In this document: piece by piece, positions 23,901 to 33,751 of the stretch | Layout: every line of letters begins with the position of its first letter | Position numbering within the stretch: position 1 is the stretch's first letter | NCBI RefSeq assembly: GCF_905475395.1 | Contig: NC_058337.1 | Location: forward strand, 87,166,368 to 87,230,367 | Direction: 5' to 3' | Length of the DNA: 64,000 nucleotides | Source of the DNA: Chrysoperla carnea | Taxonomy: Eukaryota; Arthropoda; Insecta; Neuroptera; Chrysopidae | Program-made: the position numbers and the translations under genes | Notes under the pieces: model-generated | What the model was told of the DNA's origin: nothing | Database searches by the model: none | What the model saw: the letters and a program-made list of their open reading frames with translations, nothing else

Positions 23901-25258
23901 GCCGTCGTGATGATATGGAATCACTTGGTTATGTATTGATGTATTTTAATAGAGGCTGCTTGCCGTGGCAAGGTTTAAAAGCAGCCACCAAAAAACAAAA
24001 GTATGAAAAAATTAGTGAGAAAAAAATGTCAACACCGGTTGAAGTATTGTGTAAGGTAACTTGATTTTTTTTATTAATTGTTTTTACTGCTTTTCAAAAT
24101 AAAATAGGTGCATGTTTAGTTTTGATATTTTATCAAGGTGAGTTTTTTAACAATTAGATTACTACTTTGAAATACATAGTTTACTATCAAAATAGTAATT
24201 GAATTTTTCAAATGATTCGACTGCTAAAAAAAAAACTTAGGCTCTGTTAAATCATAGAAAAATATATCTCTGTGATCACTATAAGAATGCTTTAACCCCA
24301 CTCATTCAGATTAATAAAGGAAAAGGCCTATTGATGTTTTTATTTTCTAAACACTTCTCAATATGTAATTGTATAAATTCCATATTGAGAAGCTCCACCA
24401 TAGGACAGTCTCTATGATAATATTAAAGCCAAAATTTCAGAACATAAATAACGACAAAATTTATCAAAATGTCAGCGAATTTTCTCTCAATTATAATATT
24501 TCCTTTAATTTGGAAAAGGGATTACTAATGGAAACTGTAAAAATAGTTTAAAATGCCCTTATTGAGCTTTCATCTTTATATTGTTCGTAATAAAGATGGC
24601 AAAAAATAATTTCATTATTTATATATTGACATTTGATATTTTGAAATAAGAACTCTGTCTACCTGTAAATCCAGCGGTGGATATCGATGCTTTTTTTGTT
24701 ATTAACATTACTCGAAACCGAACAATATCGATAGTTTGTAGTTCAAATACTTCATATCATATTCATATACAACACTTGTTATTATGTTTTGCAAACTAAG
24801 TACATGCAAAATCTCTTTCATCCATTTTATCAAAAAGAATCTTTTTATAATTGCCTCCAAACTAAGCCACGTTCCTTTATGGATATCAGTTGTAAGCTAC
24901 TCATTATGATACATATCAGTATTGAAATAATGATTTTACTAATGGAACACAAGTGTATAATTTTTTTTCTCTTAACAAAAAATAACAGGGTTTCCCAGCC
25001 GAATTTGGAATGTACTTGAATTATTGTCGTGGTTTACGATTCGATGAAGCGCCAGATTATATGTATTTACGACAATTATTTAGAATTCTATTCCGTACAT
25101 TAAATCATCAATATGATTATACATTCGATTGGACGATACTAAAACAAAAAGCAGCTACATTATCATCGAATATCACAACTGGCACACAAGCACAGACATC
25201 ACAAGGTGTGACCCAACAAGCAGGTACGTCCGCAACCAACTGTAATCCACCATTGTAA
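8983..25258 (+). CDS. CkIalpha: Casein kinase 1 alpha (4 exons, 338 aa)
   Basis: Serine/threonine kinase of the CK1 family, a priming kinase for beta-catenin/Armadillo and Ci/Gli in Wnt and Hedgehog signalling. Exons are 8983-9102, 20052-20158, 23536-24055 and 24989-25258, with GT-AG junctions. Exon 2 to 3 splits an Arg codon (AG|A). The sum is 338 codons plus TAA, against about 337 in human CK1 alpha. Visible motifs are the Gly loop [12 protein letters not shown] (exon 1), the VAVK lysine (residue 45), HRDIKPDN with catalytic Asp 135, IDFG with Asp 156, and the CK1-specific SIN (in [19 protein letters not shown]) in exon 3. [10 protein letters not shown] is in exon 4. The tail is short and Gln/Thr-rich, unlike the long tails of CK1 delta/epsilon and gamma. 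The vertebrate L-insert is absent. The ATG has A at -3 and G at +4. The first intron is 11 kb and full of repeats. In the activation segment the stretch before YREDKNL reads MHIR where human has QHIP. Confidence 0.96.
9103..10256. other. CK1 alpha intron 1, proximal part; nothing recognised
   Basis: AT-rich intron sequence. The open frames here (for example 9421-9669 minus, 9625-9810 plus) lack any domain and overlap on opposite strands, so they are treated as chance. Confidence 0.5.
10257..10894 (-). mobile_element. 5'-truncated non-LTR retrotransposon, RT C-terminal remnant
   Basis: On the minus strand the frame 10672-10364 encodes the C-terminal tail of an insect endonuclease/reverse-transcriptase polyprotein: [15 protein letters not shown], then [19 protein letters not shown]-x-x-x-TQDRN and [13 protein letters not shown]-stop. 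Upstream pieces of the same protein appear in other frames (a [15 protein letters not shown]-like part near 10680-10760, then [14 protein letters not shown]), so at least two frameshifts have occurred. The 3' tail after the stop holds CAGGCAGGCAGGCAG and GCGCCGAGAGTTAA and ends near 10257. A second copy of this tail of about 80 bp lies at 10816-10894 in the same orientation. A dead fragment inside CK1 alpha intron 1. The clade is not resolved. Confidence 0.8.
10774..10814. repeat. Perfect 19-bp palindrome at the retrotransposon junction
   Basis: Arms 10774-10792 and 10796-10814 are exact reverse complements around a 3-nt loop (CGA). The hairpin sits exactly between the truncated reverse-transcriptase fragment and the second copy of its 3' tail. 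Confidence 0.85.
11246..11625 (+). mobile_element. Non-autonomous Helitron copy 1
   Basis: Begins TCCCTATATATTATAAATG, continues with GAAAGTAAGAATG and TTTG repeats, and ends in a GAAGCGAG block followed by GCTAG. It has 5' TC and 3' CTAG, flanked by A (11245) and T (11626), the standard Helitron insertion context. No Rep/helicase frame is present. Shares its 3' half with the copies at 16261 and 22230. Confidence 0.7.
12437..12451 (+). repeat. 15-nt C run
   Basis: Homopolymer of 15 C, unusual in this AT-rich intron. A 12-C run lies at 13748-13759 next to a related repeat. Confidence 0.9.
12547..13990 (+). repeat. Direct repeat pair flanking a Helitron
   Basis: A block of about 70 bp at 12547-12615 (AAGCCTCGTTTAATGGAGTA, ending in a CGCACTGT-like motif) recurs at 13922-13990 (AAGCCTCGTTTACTGGAGTA, ending in GCACTGT) in the same orientation. 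Each copy follows a C run. The Helitron at 12841-13322 lies between them. Two copies of an unidentified repeat. Confidence 0.55.
12841..13322 (+). mobile_element. Non-autonomous Helitron copy 2
   Basis: Begins TCCTGTTACTATTATAATCG and ends GGCGGATAACTGCTAG, with A before (12840) and T after (13323). The internal sequence (TTTGTTACGATTTCACGC, then AAAAACTATTGAACTG) matches the insect Helitron-like pattern seen in copy 1. The 3' end carries GAAGCGGGCGG, as in the other copies. 482 bp with no coding capacity. Confidence 0.7.
14304..14894 (+). mobile_element. ATACCATG MITE family, copy A
   Basis: Fullest copy of a dispersed element. It starts ATACCATGTATATATTATG and has conserved blocks AAGTTTGTAACGCTTAAAAA, TCACCTAATTAGTCCATTTC, CGATAACTCAAAAACGAAAA and TAAACATCACTGTTT. 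It ends with ATACATGGTAT (reverse of the start) followed by CAACAATTAACTCAGTCAAT and TTTTCACTTGTTTT. Non-coding, inside CK1 alpha intron 1. Confidence 0.75.
15139..15485 (+). repeat. TTTTAACCGAC dispersed repeat, copy 1
   Basis: Starts TTTTTAACCGACTTCAAACC, continues with TCTCAATTCGACTG, a T run, ACCTCAGAACTTTCGACTGG and GTGAACCGATTTTGATGATT, and closes with AAATTAATATGCACTAAAAA. The same order of blocks recurs at 26065 and, truncated and inverted, at 3755. Non-coding; probably a non-autonomous transposon of a type widespread in insects. Confidence 0.7.
15512..15770. repeat. 31-bp perfect hairpin plus linked unit
   Basis: Arms 15512-15542 and 15577-15607 are exact reverse complements (core GAGTCGGTGTCAGCC) around a 34-nt loop. 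The following unit (about 15630-15770, with GAGGGCGCAGAAGATGG, ACTTCAGTGCTGGGTCA and GAAAAAAACCGCAAAATA) recurs at 18446-18600, where it forms one arm of a foldback. Confidence 0.75.
16261..16625 (-). mobile_element. Non-autonomous Helitron copy 3, 5'-truncated
   Basis: Reverse orientation. The plus strand begins CTAGAGTGATACCCACCCGC at 16261, the complement of the GCGGGTGGGTATCA...CTAG end of copies 1 and 4. The match runs to the block complementary to CAGCGAATGG...AATGAAACTGTA near 16600-16625 and stops there, so the TC end is missing. Confidence 0.6.
16626..18445. other. CK1 alpha intron 1, mid part; nothing recognised
   Basis: AT-rich intron sequence without a supported gene or clear repeat structure. 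The open frame at 18235-18453 runs into the foldback that follows and is treated as chance. Confidence 0.45.
18446..18701. repeat. Foldback element, about 250 bp
   Basis: Left arm about 18446-18545 and right arm about 18605-18701 are inverted copies. GGGCAGAAGATGG...GGGTCA...TTTATAA...TAAGGTATTAAATAATTATT on the left is answered by AATTATTTAATACCTTATAT...TGACCC...CCATCTTCTGCACCC on the right. The left-arm sequence is also present, without a partner, at 15630-15770. Confidence 0.7.
19078..19463 (+). mobile_element. ATACCATG MITE family, copy B
   Basis: Starts ATACCATGCATATATG and ends with GCATGGTATTTCAACAATTA then TTTTCACTTGTTTT. Carries the same internal blocks as copy A but lacks about 200 bp of the middle (no AACCGTTAGAGATAGAA block). 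Confidence 0.7.
21177..21700 (+). mobile_element. ATACCATG MITE family, copy C
   Basis: Starts ATACCATGTATATGAAATAT and ends ATACATGGTATTTCAACAAA then TTTTCACTTGTTTTT. All internal blocks of copy A are present, including AACCGTTAGAGATAGAAC and TAAACATCACTGTTTACCCG. Nearly full length, with small differences. Confidence 0.75.
22230..22415 (+). mobile_element. Helitron 3' fragment, copy 4
   Basis: Ends CAGTGAAGTGGGTGGGTATC then AAGCTAG (CTAG at 22412-22415, followed by T), matching copies 1 and 3. Upstream are the shared block TTTTTACTTTTAAGCCCAGT and a 14-nt G run (22317-22330), where copy 1 has a shorter G run. The 5' boundary is uncertain. Confidence 0.55.
24056..24988. other. CK1 alpha intron 3; nothing recognised
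   Basis: AT-rich intron of 933 bp ending in AAAAATAACAG. No repeat or exon stands out. Confidence 0.5.
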
Positions 25259-25752
25259 TTTATTCAATTCCTATTCAAAGATTTTCTTCAAAAAATTATT
25301 ATTATTATAACTTTGTAATTTTAATTTTTTTTAATTTTCTTGTTTTGGGTAATTAAAATTAATATAAAATAACACTGACAAACACTGTTTATATAATTAT
25401 ATAATATGAGAAATGAAAATGATCTCAGTACTCGATTCAGCAGTCAAGTCAGTCGTCAATCGCACGATACATCGTGTCTTTATCAATAATAATAATAATA
25501 ATAATAAATAAATAAATAAATAAAAATTGTGTTCTTACTTAAAAAGATAAAATATAGAAAAAAAATTAATATATGTGAACAATTGAAAAGAAAAAATTTC
25601 ACTTCATGAAATGATTAAATAAATTAATCGTTTCCATGATATTTTTATATAAAAACAAATTAAAATATTATTCTCTGTGCGTTGAGAAAGAGGACGATCA
25701 AGCTGGATGAAGGGAGGAGGGAGTTTTAAGGTAGTGAGGTGTGTAGATCATT

Positions 25753-25787
<35 letters not shown>

Positions 25788-26060
25788 AAATTAATAAAAA
25801 AATATACATACATCAGTGTAGACTTAAAAAAAATTGTTTATGCTGTTAATTATTATATTATGTATATTGTATGATGAACTGTTATTTGTAAAATCCTGGG
25901 TACATTCTGGGAACAATATTCTCCGAAACTTATAAATATAGTGAAAACAAATGAATTAATCATCCTTATCTTTATATATATATTGTAAAAGATTATTAAT
26001 TATATGTACCAATTTTTTTTTCTTAATCTTTAAATATGGAACTGTAATTTTGGAATTTGA
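25259..26060. other. CK1 alpha 3' flank with simple repeats
   Basis: Contains AAT/AAAT microsatellites at about 25487-25525 that supply several AATAAA hexamers and so candidate poly(A) signals for CK1 alpha. A TATATA tract lies at about 25753-25788. No coding sequence. Confidence 0.6.
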
Positions 26061-26410
26061 TTTTTTTTAACCGACATCAAACTAAAAAGAGGCGGTTCTC
26101 GATTCGACTGTATTTTTTTAATGTTTGTTACCTCAGAACTTTTGAATGGGTGAACTGATTTTGATAATTCTTTTTCTATTAAAAGATGGTGCCCCCCATT
26201 TGCTCGCGTTTCAAATTTATCCAGTTCTAACAACACCCTTTTCGTATTCGACAAGGAGAAATAAGAAAACCATATAAGTCTTGAATAATTCAATATCGCG
26301 CCAATCGATTTCGATTATTCTTTTTTTAATGACAAATTAGTTAGTGTATCTCAGGTTCATTAAATAGAAAAAAAAACCATTACAAAACAAATTAATATGC
26401 ACTAAAAAGT
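26061..26410 (+). repeat. TTTTAACCGAC dispersed repeat, copy 2
   Basis: Same block order as copy 1: TTTTAACCGACATCAAAC, CTCGATTCGACTGTATTTTT, ACCTCAGAACTTTTGAATGG, GTGAACTGATTTTGATAATT and finally AAATTAATATGCACTAAAAA. Non-coding; the open frame on its minus strand (26030-26293) is a shadow. Confidence 0.7.
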
Positions 26411-26600
26411 AAAAAAATAATTGCGTATTCTTCTGAATAACAAACAATAATAATAATTTGATTGGCTTTTAAGTAGTCTAATATTTTTTATTTCATTTTA
26501 CTTCGGAGAATTCTAAAAAATATTTTGATTATTGTTTGTTATTCAGAAGAATAAGCAATTATTTTTTAAGTTCTTAGTGCATACTAATTTGCTTTGAAAT
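26391..26600. repeat. Foldback built from the end of the TTTTAACCGAC repeat
   Basis: The terminal block AATTAATATGCACTAAAAAG...ATAATTGC...ATTCTTCTGAATAACAAACAATAAT (26391-26452) is answered in inverted form at about 26535-26600 (ATTATTGTTTGTTATTCAGAAGAAT...GCAATTATTTTTTAAG...TTAGTGCATACTAATTTG). Arms are about 62 bp with a loop of about 85 bp. Confidence 0.7.
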
Positions 26601-27214
26601 AGTTCAATATTTAATAAGAAAATCAATACAATTTTAATTGAAAACGATTTTAGTTGATTTTTTGTTCTTCGATGAAGTTAATCAGTTTTAGGAGTACATT
26701 ATAGCGTATAGGATTTATACATAATAGGGAATATTCATGAATTTTTTTTTTTTTAATATTTTTAATTCGTTGTTTATACCGTTATATTATAGTAAAAAAT
26801 TAAATACTGTTTAAAAAGGCTGTAATTAAGTGTAAAAAAAATTTCAAATAGAGAATAATTTTCAGATGTTTAAACGCAGTCCTTTAGGTGCTCTCTGTTG
26901 ATGACGTATTAATATGTGATCTGTCTATTGGTGACAGTTCAATGTATAATTTACACTTTAAAAAATGAATTTACAACACAGATTTTACGCAAGTTATTAT
27001 AAGTTTTCTAATAAAAAGTAGAATAATATAACTCAATGTAATACCATACAAAATATAAGTAATTAATACCATATAGTATGTCAACAAATCTGACAAGCCA
27101 ATACTATGACGTCGCGTCCGTTTTAAAATTTGAATTTCCGTTTAAGAAATTTGAATTTCTCTCACTGAAATTGTACTTTTATTAATTAATTTTAAGTTAT
27201 TAAAAATATATTAA
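26601..27214. other. Intergenic, left flank of piggyBac; nothing recognised
   Basis: AT-rich, no gene or repeat recognised. It ends with the TTAA target duplication at 27211-27214. Confidence 0.5.
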
Positions 27215-29838
27215 CCCTTTAGCTACTAGTGGTACTTATCAGTCCTGATTTTTACTACCTCTGAAACCCCAGCATGTGAAATAATGGAAATTTTTTGGTG
27301 CTGCTTGATGTTTTGATATCTCGAATAGTTTACGAATACGGATTTCTTTAAAAAATTCAAAAATTATTTACCAAACCGGAGATAAAATTTGGGTACTTCA
27401 AGGTACCACTAAGGGATTCATACAACAATAAAACTCAAATTATTTAAATTTCAAAAATAATTTAATATTTTCTTATTATAATCTTTAACAATCGAAATAA
27501 TTACCAATAAATAAATTAATCCTGGTGGTAATGAAGGAAACAATTTTTTTCCTTGTTACAGCATAAAAAAATTCCACAAGCTGAGCACTTTGAAAAAGGT
27601 CTTGATTGTATTCCATAACAGCGGCACTGTTCACACCTTCCTCTTTGATTCCCAAATCGTGCCCAATGAGCACCTCTATTACTTAGTCGTAAGTCTTGAG
27701 ATACCGAATAATTATATTTTCTCTTTTGCGGACGATTACCATAGCTGATGCGTGAATTTGACAATCTTGATGTAGAAGGTAAAGTAGCACCTTTTACTGC
27801 TAGTCCATTTGTGACAGCTCTACGAAACTCCAACACGCTCATTTTAGTTCGAGCTTGGCAATAAATTATATATGCATTTATCAAAGAAATTTCTATCATT
27901 CCAAAAAGTAAACGGTGCCACCATTTCTTAGATCTTCTGTCTAAATTATATAAACTGCGTAGATGATCGGCTCGATCGACACCACCCATAAATTTTCCAT
28001 AATCGCATATTACTTCGGGACACTTTATTGGATGTTTTTCCCCTTTTTTATCTCTTCTTTCTACTGTAGTTTCTTTACTACCATTATAATTTGAGGCCAA
28101 GAGAACTGGTCGATTATCCATCCATTTACAGAATGTAATGCCTGTGTTACTTGTCTTGTGATCGAAATCGCCTCTTTTCATGTGCTTATCATTAATGGTA
28201 GGAGGAATACCTTTTCTATTTTGTCGTATAGTGCCGCAGGCGAAAGTTCCTTCAACTTTCAATTTTTCCAACAATCGTAACGATGTGAAGAAATTATCGA
28301 AATAAATAATTTTTTGTTTCCCCCAATGCTCTTCAGTCATTTCTAACACAACGCGTTCACCTAAATTGTAATTTTCAAATTTTTTGTCAACTTGACCGGT
28401 TTTCCCTTGATATACATCGAATTTCTTTACGAATCCACATTTATCCGCCAAGATCCATAACTTATAACCTCTTTTCACAGGTTTCATTGGATTATATTGT
28501 TTAATCGTGGATCTTCCTTTGAAAAGGATCATGGCTTCATCTACAGCCAGCTCTCTTGAACCATAGTAATAATGCTTAAATTGTTCGTTCAAAATGTCTA
28601 TCAAAGGCCTTACTTTGTATAGTTTATCATTACTATTTGTTATAAATGTATTGTCGTTGATATGAATATTGGAAAGTATCGTTTCAAATCGCGTCCGTGT
28701 CATAATATTCCTTACAAACGGAACGTCATAATCTTTATCGGTTGACCAATAATTTTTAATGGAAGGTAATTGGTGATACCCCATAAAAAAATTCAATGCA
28801 AAGAACGATAAAAGTTCATCTTCGGTAAGTTTTAAGTTTTTATTTTTTTGGGTGGCATATAAATTCGATTGGAAAGTTATGTGTTTTATTGCAGGACCCA
28901 TTACCTTTATAAAAAAATCAGTGGGTGTCTCACAATCGGAAATTTCGTCTAAATTTACACCTGCAAGAGAACAGAATTTCAATACATACTAAAATATTAT
29001 GATGGTTACCGTATACCTTCTGGCAAATAATAAGGACCAATATTCTTATCTTCTTCAATTTTTTTCCAAGTCCTGCATTCATGTAAAATATTTGTAATAT
29101 CTTGTAATGTAGATGGTACCGCAGGTCCCATTTCAATATCTAATTCTTCGTCTTCATTAAACATGTTATCTAAATTTCTTTCAAAAACATCCGTAAAGTG
29201 ATCAGTATTATTATCCTCCTCCTGTTCAAAATCATCCTCTTCATCGGTTTGTTCAGATAAATCGAATGGAATATCTTCTTCAAGTATTCTTATTAACTCA
29301 TCATCAGTCATAGCTCTATTTCTCGAACACATTTTCAATTACTGTACTAAAATCGATTTATTTCAAATACTATTTTATTGTTTCAAAATAATATCATAAC
29401 AATGCTTACAAAAGCATTGTACTTACTTAATGGTACTTACGAGTCCAGTTTATATTTTTTGATATTTAAAGATGAACAATTTAATAAAATAAAACTATTT
29501 TATACAGGCACATTCAAAACACATTAATTATTAATAAAAATCCACATATTTAATTAAAAATTCAAAATTATACCTGAATTTTGTTCGATAATTTACACTA
29601 AAATACGCAATTATAACCTTTGACAAGAACTGAGTCTCAATTAGTGTAAACATGCTGTTATTGCAAGTTTTTTCAAGTTTTTGAATCATAATCCGTATAA
29701 GAATACATTAAACTTTAAAGTACCACCAAAATATCTAGAAATAAATATTGTTAATAAGTTTTACAGAGAATTCAAATAGTCGGTACACTGAAGTACCACT
29801 AGTAGCTTCCTAGAGAAACAGTGTCGGTAGTTAAGGGG
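27215..29838 (-). mobile_element. Complete piggyBac-family transposon, 2.62 kb
   Basis: Flanked by TTAA on both sides (27211-27214 and 29839-29842), the invariant piggyBac target duplication. The left end reads CCCTTTAGCTACTAGTGGTA and the right end, reverse-complemented, CCCCTTAACTACCGACACTG; the outer 12 bp agree at 10 positions. The 16-bp block GCTACTAGTGGTACTT begins 7 bp from the left end. On the right it begins about 32 bp in. This asymmetric spacing is the known layout of piggyBac terminal and subterminal repeats. Inside is one uninterrupted (after splicing) transposase gene. Everything visible for mobility is present, so the insertion is probably recent. Confidence 0.9.
27516..29338 (-). 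CDS. piggyBac-family transposase (2 exons, 588 aa)
   Basis: DDE/D transposase for cut-and-paste movement of the surrounding element at TTAA sites. Exon 1 is 29338-29017 and exon 2 is 28960-27516, joined across a 56-nt intron (donor GTATAC, acceptor CTCTTGCAG). Splicing joins PEG to VNLDEIS in frame and gives 588 codons plus stop, the usual family length. The N terminus is acidic (DEEDDFEQEED). The piggyBac core follows, with candidate catalytic Asp 248 in LAVDEAM, Asp 329 in IIYFDNFFTS and Asp 436 in GGVDRADHLR, in the family order and spacing. The C terminus (about 550-585) is the Cys-rich zinc-binding domain (CEQCRCYG, CSACGIFLCC, CFLHYH) that binds terminal repeats. No stop or frameshift interrupts it. 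An intron in a piggyBac gene is uncommon but known. The ATG at 29338 is the first Met of the acidic region; a second Met is two codons in. Confidence 0.92.
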
Positions 29839-31489
29839 TTAATTACTAAAATAAAGGTTTAGTTGAAATGTCCAGCCAATAAAGTTAATGAAAAAAACAT
29901 TTGAACCAAAATTAAATTACATGAATATTCCCTATTCAGACAAGTCACGCTGGGGCAAGTTAAAAATATCATAATTTCTTTGAACTTCGTTATTAACTCG
30001 ATAAATGTAAAATAAAAACAATCGCAATAAAATTTGTAGAATGAAAACTGTTTTAGGCAACTCATAGTTTGACAAATGCGGTTAAAGCGCATGCTTTTTT
30101 GTTGTTGTTATAAACTTTGGTATCTTCTAATCTTCGTTTGTAAATTCAATTAAAGTATTTTTTTTTCGAAAATTTTTGACGTAAAAATTTGAAATGATAT
30201 TAAAATTAGCTCAATTTAAGAAAAGAATTAAATTTCGATGAAAGGGGATGAAATTCGTAACTAAGCATTCAACTATAAAATTCGAACAAATATGAGCCAA
30301 AAGTATTAAAAAGCTAAAAATCGCTTTTCTTTCGTTGCAATTTCAAAAGTACAATTTATTCGAAAGAAAAAAAAAATTGTCTATCAAGTAAAATAAAATG
30401 ATTGAAAATAATTATCAAAATGTAGTTGTCACTCACGTACAGAAAAATTACAATAAGTTCAACTATTGTACAAACTTTTATGGATTTTCTACACTTGTTA
30501 AATCTAAAGTTTTAAAAATGCTCTCTTTTGAAATATAATCTATCAAAATCCAAAGTCTTCAATTTTATAATTTTCACTTTTTCGATGTTCAAATAAAATT
30601 TGCGTTACATATTTCTTTGCATTAAATGTATAATGCCCTTATATCAATTATATACTTCATAATTATCTTTACATGAAACAAATTACAGTTGTTTAACAAA
30701 ATAAAGAATATTTATATATTGAAAAACAAAATTTGTAAAGAAAATTTATTTATGAAAAATTTTTATGATTGAATTTTAAAAAACAAAAATTAAGAAAAAC
30801 AGATTACATTTTTAAAACCATTTTGAACGTTGTGAGTACTAATTTAATTTTTCCACATTTTGAAAATACAAAATCACATAAAAAATTTATTGTATAAATA
30901 TTTTAAAAACAAATTATGTAAATTAAAACTAAAAAATGTATAAGTAATCAAATAATCAGTGATTTATATAATGATTATCAAAGATAATCAATAAGAACTC
31001 TTTAGATGTATGAAATTAAATTTTAATTTGCTTCAATTTCTAGATTATTTCATAAATACGCTACGTCAACAAACTTAGACTCACATTGTTTTCTAGTATA
31101 AAAAGAGTCTAGTAAAGCTCTCAGCCTTTTTCAATGAATTTTATGAACTTCTGATTAATAAAATACCACTTTAATTAAATAAGAAGGATTAGTATTTTAT
31201 TTTTTAAAACATAATTGAATTGTTTTTTAAATGTCTGCCTTAACGTTTGTGAGGTTGAAATTCTTATTTAGTTTTTACTCACTTAATACTGTTTTACAGC
31301 AGTTTTCAGAATTATCACACTAGATTACAAATTACCGTCATACTGCCAGTCTGCTAATATTTTTCTATAAAAGTACATATTGTAACAAGAAAATCGTACT
31401 TATTTAATCCGGCTAGTATCCACTTTTTTACTAGTTTACTTCAACCCCACACCCTTCGAAACCGCCACAAAATTTTGTCTGTCACTATT
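29839..31489. other. Intergenic; nothing recognised
   Basis: AT-rich, low complexity, no supported gene on either strand. Confidence 0.45.
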
Positions 31490-31496
31490 TTTCCTA

Positions 31497-31790
31497 GTTT
31501 ATCCCTTTCTTGCCTGGCGGTACTCTAAAGAACCGAATTTTTTTGCAGGCTGTGGCCCAATACCCGAATTCGGCGCGGTTGAAACAATACACTTTCAATC
31601 GCGTTTATGACATTAAAATCACTGTACTGTTATCAACTTCGATAAAATAATAAAATCTAGTTACTAAAGAATACATTTGAAAGTATCATTAAGAGTTTAA
31701 TGATAAAAAATTTAATATATAAGGAAAAATTTGGCTTTAAAATAGGGGTACTTTCGAGTGCCGTTAAGCAGCTACCGGCAAACTAGGTTG
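31497..31790. repeat. Possible short TIR element
   Basis: CCTAGTTT and a GGCGGTACTCTAAAGAACC block at 31497-31540 face GGTACTTTCGAGTGCCG and AAACTAGG at 31744-31785 in inverted orientation. About 17 of 23 positions agree in the inner block. No target duplication was seen. Weak candidate for a small inverted-repeat transposon. Confidence 0.35.
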
Positions 31791-33718
31791 TGGCAGGAAA
31801 AGGTTATAAAAAATGAATGCTTTGACTTACCGTTGCTTCCAGACTGTTAGGGTGCACATTTTTCCCTAGATTTTTACATCCTATCTCGAAAATGGCCGTT
31901 CTGTCATATATATGTCTTATGAGAGTAAATGCTCCACATCGACTCAAGAGTTTATTTATCACGCGACAGAAAGTTAGAGTACATAAATTCTTTGACGCTC
32001 CATATCCTAGAATATAGCTTTAGCTGTAAGTTCTTGGGCAGGGCTTAAAAAATTTATTATTTCATTTAAAACTAGTCTAAGAATATTCAAAATGTGTTTC
32101 TACAATGGCTAATGTTTTTCTTCCAAAATATTGGATGTAGAAATTAGAGCAAATTAAAATTGTTTTTTAATCAGTGATTTAATTAAAAAATACATAATAT
32201 TATTAAAAATAAAAAACAAAAAACAAATAATAAGTGTTTTTTGACACATCAATTTTTTATATTTTAATGCTGGTGTAGTGAGAAGAATAAACTATAATTA
32301 TTAAAGATAAATTTTTATATAAACCGCCTATATTTTCGATGTTATTTAATACAAACTTTTTTTTTGTGAAAATTTTTAACTATTCGAAAAAAGGAAAAAA
32401 TTTAACATGAAAATGTGTACATTTAGAATTATAAAGCTCAACAAAATATTTTGATAAATAAAATGAACAAAGATATTTATTTAAAACAGTATTAAATAAC
32501 CCGTCACCTTATTTTTGCTACTCCATCTAATGAATAAAAACAATCCTCTTCTTTATTTTAATTCTACATTTAAGTTTTTTACTTGGAAAATTGATCATTA
32601 AAAATAAACTTTTTCTCTCTTTCGCAGCATAACATGAATAAACAGCCAATTTAAGGTCTGTGTTCACGGTGTTTAAATATCGATTCAAACAAAATTACTC
32701 ATAATTGAATAATTTGAATCGTGTTTGTGACAACCAATGAATCGATTTTTACGAATTTTAGCATTGTGAATTCAGATTTTAATACTTAATTCAATTTTTT
32801 TGGATGGAGAAGCAGATTATAAATCAATATCATTGCTTTGTAATATTTCTAAATATTGAGTCAAATGTCTATTTAGACGTCGAATATATCAAATAAAAAA
32901 TATTTCCTCGTTTTGTAGTGACAAACCGCGATTCAGCGGACAACAAGACTTCATATAAACCTATAATCACTAATTCGAAGATCTCCAAAATCTCAGCAAG
33001 TCATTTATCAAAATCGAAATAAACATAAAAACAAATCTTATTTCGGTTGATCGAACAGAAATTTTTTTATTCAAATATATTTAAAGAAAAATCATTTTAA
33101 GAAAAACAAAAAACAATCCAAATGCAAGTAATACAAATTTGTTTTATTTTATTATTTTTCTTAACGTCCGTTTCGTGTGTTGATATTTTTATTTAAAAAA
33201 AAAGCAAACATTTTTTTTATGTCCTGTAAATATATTTTGTCTTTCTCATTAAAAAAATAATAAAAGAATAATTACATGAATGTTGTTTTTTTGTTAACAA
33301 GTAATTTTTTGTCATAAATCAGAATTTGTGTTGTTTTGAATTCAACTACCATTTGATCAAAATGAATCAATTTATAATTAACGAAATTAATTTACCCTAC
33401 TTTATTATGCTAAGCTCAGATGACAACATATTTATTAAAATTTGAGCAATTATACATAGATAAAACTGCTAATTTTCTTAACTTCGTATTACATTGGTGC
33501 TTTTAGGAGAGAAATCAGCAGGTTCAATATTAAAATATAAAAAACTTGTAGTTAATTTTATATTTTTCGATAATCTTATGTCAAATATTAGCTCATTGTA
33601 TAATATTGAGCATGGTTACAGGATACTCCGCGCAAAGGCTATTTATAAATTAAGTATCTGTTTGTACTTTTTCTGTTATCAATGTATGGGGTTATTAAAT
33701 TTACCGAGAGAACGTCTG

Positions 33719-33751
<33 letters not shown>

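Noticed and set aside
25487-25525. CRISPR-like short repeats
   Set aside because: Simple AAT/AAAT microsatellite; no spacers, and the window is eukaryotic.
33494-33751. 85-aa open frame ending in a Phe run
   Set aside because: The Phe run is just the poly-T tract; no domain or splice context.
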